A stretch of 64,000 nt of DNA, taken from Sclerotiophoma versabilis (Eukaryota; Ascomycota; Dothideomycetes; Pleosporales; Didymellaceae). The DNA is taken from positions 186,001 to 250,000 of the forward strand of contig JAAROD010000015.1 in NCBI GenBank assembly GCA_012274445.1, read 5' to 3'. Every line of letters starts with the position of its first letter. Within the stretch, counting starts at the first letter, position 1. Both the position numbers and the translations under genes were made by a program. Shown in pieces: positions 21,969 to 31,084 of this stretch. A model generated the notes under the pieces. That model had not been told where the DNA came from and made no database searches. It saw only the letters and a program-made list of their open reading frames with translations.

Positions 21969-24674
21969 ATGGCGTTACTAAATATTGCTCTGTCGTTCCT
22001 GGTTCTAACCCCTACGCTTGTGAAAGGTCAAGATGATCTTGGACTCCGCAATGGCTATACCACCTTCGAAGTCGGAAGCCTCAAGGGCGAGATCGTCAAA
22101 AGCTCTCAAACACTTGCCTCCTTAAATTCGACCACGAACGATTTTGATTTTCTTCCATCAGACTTCCTAGCCCAATTAGCCTTCAACGGCGCTCACCACC
22201 TGGGTGACATCACGCTTCGTTACCGCATGTCAAGCAGCGCCGCATGGGCAAGCGTCGACTCTGCAAGTGCACGTCATCCAGTTACAGCACTGAACGGGAC
22301 TACTCAGGGTGTAATTGCTGCCGCTGACTTGACACCCACTCTGCCCAGTGGACTTCCTGTCAAGGTCACAAGAGAGTGGCTGCAGTACGAGAACGACTTG
22401 GCTGTGCGCTTCAACATTACGAACAACGCCAGTGGAAGCATAGAGTTGGGGAGTCTCGGATTACCAGTCAGCATCAACAACATCTTTACTGGGAGATTTT
22501 CCGACGAGACAGAGGACAAGTGCTCCCTTGCCGACCCGTACATTGGTCTTGACGCAGGCTACGTGCGGGTTTCGCATTTGAAAGGCACCGAGAACGCTCT
22601 GGTAATCACGCCTATAGGAGCGACAAAGTTCGAGGCTTGGAGATTTCTAGACGAGCCCGACGGCAATTTCAGCTACCAGTCACAGACTTTTGAAGGCAAC
22701 TACGAGTGGCAGATCCACAGCCTCGCCTATGCGCAGAACGAGTGGAGCGGCAGCACACCTTGGAACGAGCCGACATCCAAGACGCTACAGGCAGGGGAGG
22801 CGTACTCAGTCGGGCTTCGATTTTCAGTCGCAAAAAAGATCCAGACTATCGAGGATGCAGTGGTCAAGACTGGCACTCCACTTGCAGTGGGTATACCAGG
22901 ATATGTCGTACCAGCCGACTCCTCAGCAAGACTGTACCTCAACCATACGTCGCCAGTCAAGAATATTGATGCCGGAGGTGCTTTCACCATCACCAAACTA
23001 TCATCGACTGCTTCCGCCTACAAGCTTACTCCGGTATCTTCGGCATGGGGACGGGCCCGAGTTACGATTTTATACGAGGATGGCAAAACGCAGACGGTGC
23101 ACTACAAGATCACTAAAGCAGCGCCATCCGCGCTTGCCGACATGGGCCACTTCTTTTCGACTGCTGCCTACTTCAACGACACCTCAGATCCGTTCTACCG
23201 CGCACCATCTATCATGACCTACGACCGTGAAGTCAACAATATCGTCAAACAAGATCCCCGCGTCTGGATCGCTGGTATTAGCGACGAGGGTGGCACTGGA
23301 GCGTACCTGGCCACTGCCATGAAGCAGTTTGCTCAACCAAACGCTGATGAGGTTTCTGCTGTTGACGAGTTCGTGCACGAGACTATTGTAGGCACTGTGC
23401 AACAGAACGGTTCTTTCAGTGTTGTACAAAGTACGTTCTACTACGAGCCAGGTGGGGTCAAATACACTTACGACGACTCGTTTGATTGGACCTCGTGGAC
23501 GTCTTGGAACAAGACGCAGGCATTCGCAACACGCCGAGCCTACAACTATATCCACCCTGTTGCAACGTACTGGTCACTTTACCGAACAGCCAGGTACTAC
23601 CCTGAGACGAAACTTCGAGCTGAGTGGTCGTGGTATCTCGGTCGTGCGTTCAATACGACCCAATACTGCTTGTCCAATGAAGGTGCGAACTGTGACTACG
23701 CTTTCCTCGGACTCATGGGCGAATGGGTCCTCGGGGAGATGCTTAAGGACCTCAAGCGAGAAGGCATGAGTAGCGAAGTCTCCGCTCTCGAAGCCACAAT
23801 GCGCTTACGGGCAAGCGTATGGGAAACAGAGACAGTCCCCTTCGGCAGCGAGATGGCCTGGGACAGTACCGGCCAGGAAGGTGTCTACTACTGGACCAAT
23901 TACTTCAAACTCCCCAAATCTCCCAAAAAAGCCATCAACAGCATTCTTGCCTACATGCCCACCGTTGCCCACTGGGGCTGGAACGGCAACGCCCGCCGCT
24001 ACTGGGACTTCCTTTACGGCGCTAAGATTCAGCAGATCGAGCGCCAGATCCACCATTATGGTTCCGGCCTCAACTCGCTGCCCATGTTGCACTCGTACGA
24101 GCAGAATCCAACGGACAACCTCTACGCGCTTCGCGTCGGATTCGCAGGTAGCACCGCACCACTTACCAACATCGACGAGACCGGCTTTGCGTCTGCAGCA
24201 TTCCACTCTTACCCCGAGCTGTTGATCTGGGATCCGTATTCCGGTGACTATGGTCAAGGCTTCTTGGGTCTGGCTCTAGGACAAACTGCCTACATTATCA
24301 AGGACAGCAAGTTCGGCGTGCAAGCTTTTGGCGGCGACATCGACGAGGCGCGCTCCACCGCTTCAACGACCGTAGTCGCGCCTAGGGATGCCGTCAGGAA
24401 GCGAGTCTTCGTTGCCGACATGGGACTGAAGGTTGAAATCAGCGCGGGCGCGATCCAAGAGATCATCTACGATGAGGGCGCGCAGAAACTGAGTCTCACC
24501 ATCATCTCCGCTGTCTCGGACAAGGCGCTGCAGGCCAAATCCGTAATCGTCTGGCTGGAGCAGCCGGGCGCGGATACCGTGGGCTTTACAATCGCAGGCG
24601 CACAGCAGGAGCGCGGTGGCTTCGCCATCGATCTTGCGAGCGGCAGCGCGGTGGTTGAGATTACGAAGTCGTAG
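21969..24674 (+). CDS. Large secreted protein, probable DUF5695 family
   Basis: A single exon encodes 901 residues. The N-terminus MALLNIALSFLVLTPTLVKG is a clear signal peptide, and many N-glycosylation sequons follow, so the protein is secreted or wall-associated. The first ~380 residues look beta-rich. The rest has helical-barrel-like segments rich in Trp/Tyr (YNYIHPVATYWSLYRTARYYPE, AEWSWYLGRAF, MPTVAHWGWNGNARRYWDF, ELLIWDPYSGDYGQGFLG). The overall look matches a fungal family I recall as DUF5695, which databases often label loosely as a glycoside hydrolase. I cannot name a catalytic residue or substrate, so an activity on polysaccharide is an inference. It lies alone, with intergenic DNA on both sides. 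Confidence 0.72.
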   Translation: MALLNIALSFLVLTPTLVKGQDDLGLRNGYTTFEVGSLKGEIVKSSQTLASLNSTTNDFDFLPSDFLAQLAFNGAHHLGDITLRYRMSSSAAWASVDSASARHPVTALNGTTQGVIAAADLTPTLPSGLPVKVTREWLQYENDLAVRFNITNNASGSIELGSLGLPVSINNIFTGRFSDETEDKCSLADPYIGLDAGYVRVSHLKGTENALVITPIGATKFEAWRFLDEPDGNFSYQSQTFEGNYEWQIHSLAYAQNEWSGSTPWNEPTSKTLQAGEAYSVGLRFSVAKKIQTIEDAVVKTGTPLAVGIPGYVVPADSSARLYLNHTSPVKNIDAGGAFTITKLSSTASAYKLTPVSSAWGRARVTILYEDGKTQTVHYKITKAAPSALADMGHFFSTAAYFNDTSDPFYRAPSIMTYDREVNNIVKQDPRVWIAGISDEGGTGAYLATAMKQFAQPNADEVSAVDEFVHETIVGTVQQNGSFSVVQSTFYYEPGGVKYTYDDSFDWTSWTSWNKTQAFATRRAYNYIHPVATYWSLYRTARYYPETKLRAEWSWYLGRAFNTTQYCLSNEGANCDYAFLGLMGEWVLGEMLKDLKREGMSSEVSALEATMRLRASVWETETVPFGSEMAWDSTGQEGVYYWTNYFKLPKSPKKAINSILAYMPTVAHWGWNGNARRYWDFLYGAKIQQIERQIHHYGSGLNSLPMLHSYEQNPTDNLYALRVGFAGSTAPLTNIDETGFASAAFHSYPELLIWDPYSGDYGQGFLGLALGQTAYIIKDSKFGVQAFGGDIDEARSTASTTVVAPRDAVRKRVFVADMGLKVEISAGAIQEIIYDEGAQKLSLTIISAVSDKALQAKSVIVWLEQPGADTVGFTIAGAQQERGGFAIDLASGSAVVEITKS

Positions 24675-25424
24675 GCTGTAGATAGCAGAAGTGAATACAG
24701 AAGTCTGTTCTTGGTCACTGTATGGTTGAGCTCGGTGGTGTTGTGTTCCACACACCCACTGTTGATACCCTGCATCTCCCTGCACCCTAGTCTCCTCCTC
24801 TCACGGCCTCTGCACGTGTCTTCGGCTCTCATGACCTGTTGGTCCATCTCGATATTATGCACGTAAATACCAATACATCCCGACGTCAACAGCTTAGTCC
24901 TACCATCGCGGTACTAAACGTGTGCATCGATGAGCAGCGTTAGTCCACGCAGACACGCCACGTCAACTCAAGAAGTCATGCATGACACGGTATTCTTCAG
25001 ACCATCATCATCGTGTCTCAAACCCGGCATCGATCTTCCGGCTCCACAAATGCACCATGGTATCCGGAATAAGTCATGTGAGTAAGTGGAGAAATCACAA
25101 CAGTAGTGCTCTTCCGAGGACGCGCAATAAGCACACTTGTGTAAAAGTATCACTGGACCCAGCTTATCTATGTACATGAAAATACAAATACTAATCTGTT
25201 TCTTATGTGTCTTTCGTTGCAGATGTTTATGGGTGAAGTAAGAATAAAGCTCCCAAGGCTCTGTATTCCTGGAAGAAGAAAAACTTACAGTTGAGTATTC
25301 CTGCTTCAAAGGGCCTTTTGCAAAAACTTATCGTGGATACCCTACCCTACCTACCCTGGTATTCTCCGATTCTGTGCATGCTAGCAATACAATCGCGTAA
25401 GCCTGCCTGGACTCGTCCATCGGC
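24675..25424. other. Intergenic region
   Basis: 750 bp between two convergent genes, without any recognisable coding or RNA feature. Confidence 0.45.
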
Positions 25425-27146
25425 CTAGTCCCGAGCCTCCTTCATCCGGACCTTGACGCCATCGGCGGGACAAGCAGTCAAATTGAGTTTCGTCCTGAAG
25501 TAGCCGTGCCCGCCGTTCTCGACGCTCTCCCAGCTATTTCCCACGCCGTCGACTTGCTCGAAGCGCTGTGCGAGCCTCACAAGCACATAGCCGGCTTCCG
25601 TGAGGGCGAACTGTGTGGAGTCAGTACGAGCTGCATGAGAGGGGTAAGGAGACACGAACCTGTTGCCCGATGCAGATCCTCGGCCCGCCGTTGAAGGGTA
25701 GGTACTCCCATCCCGACTTCCGTCCGTCCCAGCGATCCGGGCGGAACTCGTCGGCATCCTCGCCCCACAGATCCTTGCGTCGCTGCATGACGTACACGCT
25801 GTAGTCGACTTGGGTATCCTTGCGTATGTAGACGGGCTTGTCGCCGTTGGGTCCGCCGCCGGTGGGGAGCGTAGTGTGCTTCAGCGCACGACGGCCGTCA
25901 ATGGGGACGACAGGGTGGAGCCGAAGCGTCTCGTTCATGACCCACTGGAGATAGTTACAGGACTTGAGGGTTGCGAACGTGATGTTGCGTGGGTTGTTGT
26001 AGGTGCCAAACTCGCGCAGTACGGTGGCGCGAAGCTTCTGGTAGACTTCCGGGTGCTTGATGAACAGCGTGTAGACGAACGACAAAAGTGAGGCTGTTGT
26101 GTCGCGGCCCGCGAGTAGGATAGAGATCATGTGCGAGCGAAGCTCAATGGGGTCGCGTGTTGATTCTGCGAGTGCGTCGAGAAATACGTACTTCTGCTTG
26201 CCAGTGGGAGTCTGTTTCTCGGATGTCTTCTCTTGGGAAAGAGCTTTCTGGACGTAGTGGTCAATGAACTGCCAGCAGGTATCACGGTGCCTTCTGAATT
26301 CCTTGTCGAAAGCTAGCCACCACAATCCACCCATGCGGGAAGCCATGGCGACTGCGGCCTGAGACTGGTCGAATGAGTTTGCAAAGTCTTTCTCATTGAC
26401 AGCGTTAGACGGTCGGCTTGATGAATAGTCTGGCAGATTCGCGAGTTGTGAGTCTACACTCTCGCCAAAGAGGAATTCGGTAGCGGAGTCGATCGTCAAT
26501 CTGAAGAACAGCGGCTGAATATCCGTGACGTCTGTCCAGCCATCTTTGTTGGTTGGCAGAACGCGCATGAGATTCCTGATGTGCTCCTCCTCGAGGTCGA
26601 GATCGCTAACCTGCTCACGAGCAAACTGAGGTCGGAGCAGATTGCGAGCATGTTGCCATTCTGCGCCGTCTGTAGAGAACTGCAAATCTAATCAATACCG
26701 CTCCAAACACGTCCTCACATACAAGAAGCACTCACAATGCCGTGTCCAAGTAGCGGAGAGAAGTTGCCGTTTCTCCTCTCACCTAACCCAAAGTCCTTGA
26801 ATTGAGTAGCAAGGACTGCCTGAATGTTCTTCGGATCAACAGTGAAGATGGAATCCGTACCCAGCACCGGCTGGTCGAACGTTGTGATGTTCTTTCCTTC
26901 CACCGCACATGCAGCCTCAGTGCGGGTTTTCAGGAACTGCGGGACTGCCGATTTCTTATCCGCAGCAATAATCCTTAACACATTCCGAACACCCTGAACG
27001 TCGAAGAGCTTGTACTGGTATGCGGGCTCACAACCGAGTCTCTTGGCTTCTCTGCGGTGATGAAGCTCCGTCAGAACGTAGGCGACAATCTTGTAGAAGA
27101 CGAACGATACACCTGCCCAAAGGGCGACAAAAACGGTGTTGTGCAT
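25425..27146 (-). CDS. Cytochrome P450, CYP52-like (fatty acid/alkane hydroxylase type)
   Basis: A microsomal heme monooxygenase. Three exons are inferred: 27146-26736, 26679-25660 and 25610-25425, giving 538 residues. The N-terminus is a membrane anchor (VFVALWAGVSFVFYKIVAYVL). Motifs are LGHGIFSTDGAEWQHARNLLRPQF after the first junction, I-helix AGRDTTAS, ExxR in NETLRLHP, and the heme loop FNGGPRICIGQ with Cys about 473, just before the second intron. The spacing and the LRPQFAREQV block resemble CYP52 and its relatives, which omega-hydroxylate alkanes or fatty acids; the true substrate cannot be read from sequence. There is no adjacent biosynthetic backbone gene, so a secondary-metabolite role is not supported. 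Confidence 0.88.
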
Positions 27147-28114
27147 GACGTCTGTGCAGCTCCAAGCCGTCGGTATACCTGGTTACCGTAGGGCCGATTG
27201 TTGCAGAGTTGCTCAGTTCTAGTCTTTGGGCTACCTTGAGTAGATGATGTGTGATCGGCTGTCAGCCACGAGGCAGCTTGCTAGATTTGCCGAATTGAGC
27301 TCGTTTTATGTGTCCTGTGGCACGCACATGTCGTATCCCCTGCTGCCGTTGCCTAGCGGAACGCTAGCGTCATCGGACCCTCTTTCCGAACGTTCCTTTC
27401 CTTGCTCCACCTCTTCCCACACCGCAAACGTTACGAGAGCATGTTATCTTCTCGCTGTGATTGGTCCTCAAATGCACAGTTTCCCTGCTCCTTCGCCTTA
27501 AGTGGCGGCTTCGTGTTTCGCTCGCTCATTCGGACAACTCTACTAGTCCGAACTAGATTACTCAACTACCGAGAGGTTGTCAGAGGCATAGTGGAAGCGG
27601 CCGAACTTCAGGCCGTCTGCTGTTGACTAGCACCATGTTGTCGGCTCGCAATTCGGGAAGGTCCGACCTCTCGGAGCTCTTGGGTTGTTCGTGTATGATG
27701 CATCGAAAATTTGCATGTGGATCGTAAGAGGGTATGCATCGCCAGAACCCGTCTAACCTCGCTCAACTGGCTTGCAGCAGTGTGCATGTTGTTGTAAGCA
27801 GTCTGTTGCAGTACGGACGTAGACAACGCCAAGGCTCCCGAACGGCCTAATGGGCTGACAGCGGGAACGAATGGGAGGGCAAGGTCATTCGATGGCAAGG
27901 TGACGCTGCAGGCTCCCTCATTCGATTGCGAGGCATTTTGGCATAAATTGCAAGATATGTAGGGGGTTGTGATGTCACGCTGAAGAGTTGAGGTTGGTGT
28001 TGAGTTTGTATGCAGCTGCATGCATGAAAGAGGCTGAGCTTACCGTGTCCGTGCACCCAACGATCGCATTCAGTCAAAACTTGGTCAAGACTGAAACGCA
28101 TAACAGCTCTACTA
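27147..28114. other. Intergenic region leading into the repeat island
   Basis: About 970 bp upstream of the P450 start. It shows no gene and becomes more AT-rich toward 28 kb, where transposon remnants begin. Confidence 0.45.
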
Positions 28115-29000
28115 TCGTGAGCCTGATCGACAAGGCAATTGAATCAATTGAATCAGTAAACGTCGAAGATTTTCTTTGCTATATTGAAATTGCGACTAAG
28201 TTTGGTGTTAATGCCAGGCACAAAGCTGTCCAAGTGTAACGTCAACATGAGGGACTCCGTCGCCGTAAGCTCATCCCACAACAAGAGATAGAGCTTATAC
28301 AATATATCAAAGGGCTCACAATTCAGAGCTAACATCTGCGAGCGAGAAGCTCCTGTACAGAATTGCGCATCCAAAATCACTAAGAAGCCAGTCTCCAAGA
28401 ACTAGGTTATGCGCTTCTGAATTGCTATACTGAGTACCTTATAACAAGGCGGACAACCGGAATGGATTGCAATCGCTACCAAGCTGATTCAGGGCCAGAT
28501 GTAGCCTCTAGCTCAGCATCCTACCTTCCAGAATTGCCAAGTATACGTGCAGCCTGAGCATACGCATAACATGGATGAGAAGGGCTTCTCGGATGCTATT
28601 ACAGGCCGTTTAAAACTGATGTTTAGCAGACAAACGTGGGTAAAGAGGCAGGTTAGAGAATCCATTCAGGACAGCTTGTGTGGGTGGATCATCCTGATGG
28701 CGTACACGTGTGCTGATCGATCTCCGTTGCTCCGTTGCTCCGAGTTTCATCTACCCGTCAGCTATCAACAGCATACAATCAGACTGGGTAGAAAAGATAC
28801 AGCCAAAGGTATACTCGTTATTCGTCAGATCATCGCCCTCAGACTGGACAAACAACGAGACTGGTTTTGCATAGTTTAAGTAGGTATTCAATTGGTACAC
28901 CAAGCACAAAGCTTCAAGAAGTACCGTTTACTATTGCTTAATAGCCATAGGTCACGTTACTCCTGAGTTCGTTAGTACTGTGACCACAACCCTGAGTGAA
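28115..29000 (+). pseudogene. Decayed pogo/Fot1-type (DDE_1) transposase
   Basis: A relic of a Tc1/mariner-superfamily pogo-like element. Translation in shifting frames shows the N-terminal helix-turn-helix (IDKAIESIESV...IEIATKFGVN) near 28122-28220. It then shows QHEGLRRRKLIPQQEIELIQYI, TTGMDCNRYQADSG, and the DDE-domain opening HTHNMDEKGFSDA near 28555-28600. Further on come WIILMAYTCADRSPL, SIQSDWVEKIQPKVYSLFV and PSDWTNNETGFA near 28830-28870, ending with a degraded GHVTPEFV block near 28950. There are several stops, including TAG codons exactly where family members usually have Trp and Gln, and several frameshifts. It cannot encode a working enzyme. The element's ends and terminal inverted repeats were not identified. 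Confidence 0.8.
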
Positions 29001-29048
29001 TATAGAGATTCAGAGGGTGACAAGTATATCGCAGATGATTATCAGACT

Positions 29049-29070
29049 AATCGCTGATTTTTCAGCGATT
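29049..29070. repeat. Perfect 9-bp inverted repeat with T4 loop
   Basis: The arms aatcgctga (29049-29057) and tcagcgatt (29062-29070) flank four T residues. It lies just after the transposase relic and may belong to it; function unknown. Confidence 0.7.
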
Positions 29071-29748
29071 GTATCTGTTAGAGGTACCCTTAATTGCTCC
29101 TCTGACCCGACCCAGGCCTGCTTAAATACCTATCGGAGCTCGCGAGCCTGTGTTCTGACAGTAAGCACTTACTTGCTAAAGGGTAAGCACTTGCTAAACT
29201 TATTACAAGCTACTCGTATATTACCATTAGCAGGGTAACCTTTACTAACCTGTTGTAGGGCTGTGTTGAGTGATAAACCAAGTGCTAAATAAATCACAGC
29301 TGGGAAAACACAAGATCTTAGAAGTACTACGGTGTCAGGCATAAGTAGTGTAGGCGGGGAACAGCGTCCAGAGGGCAAGATCTGAAGATATAGGAATCCC
29401 GACCCTTTACCTGAACCAATAAGAACAGCTTTTGATGCTAACTATCTTCTTGGGCGCCTATGAAGAGCCTTTAGAACTCCAATACTTTACGTGTAATCGC
29501 CAGTCACTCCGGATCTCACCCACACTACTTATGCATGATAACGTAGTAGCAGGAGCAGTTCTTTACAGAAGTAGCTAGGGATGCTGGCATACCTTGTTTT
29601 GGTTCTACTATCGTATATGCATCTTCTCTCAATGAAGCCGATAGGTCTGCTTGCGTAACTGCTAAGCCCCATAACCAGTTTGCTGAGACTGAGAATGCTT
29701 GGGTTATTTGGTACAGACTGGCTCGGCCAGGCTTCCTTAAGCCCAACG

Positions 29749-29757
29749 TATATAAAT
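29749..29757 (+). promoter_or_regulatory. TATA box of the RALF-like gene
   Basis: The sequence tatataaat lies 94 bp upstream of the ATG at 29851. It is followed by a pyrimidine-rich stretch (tctctcttctt) and a 5' leader rich in A and C, an arrangement typical of strongly inducible fungal genes. Confidence 0.6.
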
Positions 29758-29850
29758 CCTACTATATCTCTCTTCTTATCACTTACAGAATCAACCAACG
29801 CAATCAAAGAAACAAAAGCACCTTTACACAGCCCGTTCTTTGCAACAAAT

Positions 29851-30072
29851 ATGAAGCTCTTTGCTGCTCTCTCTTTTGCGCTCTGCGCCTCTGTTGCCGC
29901 GGCTGCTGCCTTGCCTACGGATATTGACTATGGAGTGCTTCAACAGGACAACCCTAAATGCACTAAGAAGATTCCCGGTGCCGCTGCAAATTGCGATCCT
30001 GGTGCTGAGGCAAACCCACCTAGCCGGGGTTGCGAAGCGGAAACAGGCTGCGCCCGTACCGACATCAAATAG
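29851..30072 (+). CDS. RALF-like secreted cysteine-rich peptide (putative effector)
   Basis: A single-exon gene for 73 residues. Residues 1-20 are a signal peptide rich in Ala (MKLFAALSFALCASVAAAAA). The remainder aligns with plant rapid alkalinization factor peptides: DIDYGVL corresponds to the YISYGAL receptor-binding motif, and four Cys (37, 48, 61, 67) are spaced 10, 12 and 5 apart. The block NCDPGAEANPPSRGC mirrors the plant consensus YNCRPGAQANPYSRGC. Plant RALFs signal through FERONIA-type receptor kinases and raise apoplastic pH; fungal RALF homologues are known, first from Fusarium oxysporum. There is no RRxL-type protease site, so signal-peptide removal alone would give a ~53-residue peptide. 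The gene sits between transposon debris, with a TATA box upstream. The role as a host-hormone mimic is inferred from the motif. Confidence 0.85.
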   Translation: MKLFAALSFALCASVAAAAALPTDIDYGVLQQDNPKCTKKIPGAAANCDPGAEANPPSRGCEAETGCARTDIK

Positions 30073-30480
30073 ATGTAAGCTGACTGCAAATAAGGAAGTT
30101 GAACTTAACATTAATTGTACAAGTTACAGAGACTGTCTATCCCAGGACTGCCTTGAGCATTTCAATCGCGTGGGCCGAACGTTGTTGGATCAATCTTTGG
30201 ATGATAAAAGATGAACGTACAGATAAGATCAGACAATGTTAACGACTCTCATTTTGCAAGACAAAGAAAATTAGACAAGACTTAATGGAATGCTCTTTTC
30301 TAAGTTGATTTTGATGGTTCAATTATTTGTATTGGAGAATGGTGTTGTCGTGAAGTACGTTCCTGATCTGGCAACGCGTGCTAAGCGATGCGCTTAGCCA
30401 AAAGGAGTTCTGTCCTGAATGCGTCAAGCCGAAATAAGTAATCTCCTTCATAGTCACTGCTCTCTGATCCCTGCAGACTT

Positions 30481-30917
30481 ATGAGTAACGATGTATGTTT
30501 TACAGCTTCTAACATGCCAGGAGGAAGGGCAAAGAAATACCTCCCGGCTAAAGCTAAGACTGAGGCAAAGCGCAAGCATAATCGCGGAGAGCGTCTGCGC
30601 AAAGAGACAGGTCTTTTCCAGCATGAGAATCGCCCCGACTTCGTCTACTACGGGCCTATACCCCTAGGCAACCCGGCTATCACGTCCTCAGACCTTGGTA
30701 TTCGAATTAGTACCAATATTCTTGTGCCTCAAATTTCCTTTTATCTAGCCATATTATAAGGGGAAGTTTAGCTAAGGAGGTTAAGGAGAGGGAGAGAGCT
30801 AAGGTAGCTGAACTGAAGGCTGAGCAGACAGCCAGAAAACAGCGTCAAAAGCAAAGTAGTGATGGTGGAGGTAGTATTGTTGGTAGCTCTGCAACCTTGT
30901 CTTTAGGCAAGCTGTAA
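30481..30917 (+). pseudogene. Broken unknown ORF, probably repeat-associated
   Basis: Two overlapping frames appear to be pieces of one protein. The first (30481-30759; its first clear internal Met is in SNMPGGRAKKYL) reads AKAKTEAKRKHNRGERLRKE and then NRPDFVYYGPIPLGNP. The second (30711-30917) reads SLAKEVKERERAKVAELKAE and ends QRQKQSSDGGG...SLGKL. A shift of frame near 30711-30759 is needed to join them. The charged, coiled-coil-like tail resembles tails of fungal transposon proteins, but I do not recognise the family. It might also be an intact gene with an intron that I failed to place. Confidence 0.4.
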
Positions 30918-31084
30918 CTTGATTTGGGGATCGTTGACAACCCTTTCCGTCTTGAGGTGCGAGTATGAACTTTCTGCAGTACATTCGGCTCGCGGACAAT
31001 CTTCATTACCTACATCAAAAGCCAATTAACCAAAAATACTGTCCGCATATCGTTCGTGAAAGTCGTTCATCTTGCGCTCAGCCT

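Noticed and set aside
25425..27146. P450 as part of a secondary-metabolite cluster
   Set aside because: No polyketide synthase, NRPS, terpene cyclase, transporter or pathway regulator lies nearby.
29162..29291. MITE with inverted agcacttg / caagtgct ends
   Set aside because: The matching ends are only about 8 bp and no target duplication was found, so it is not called.
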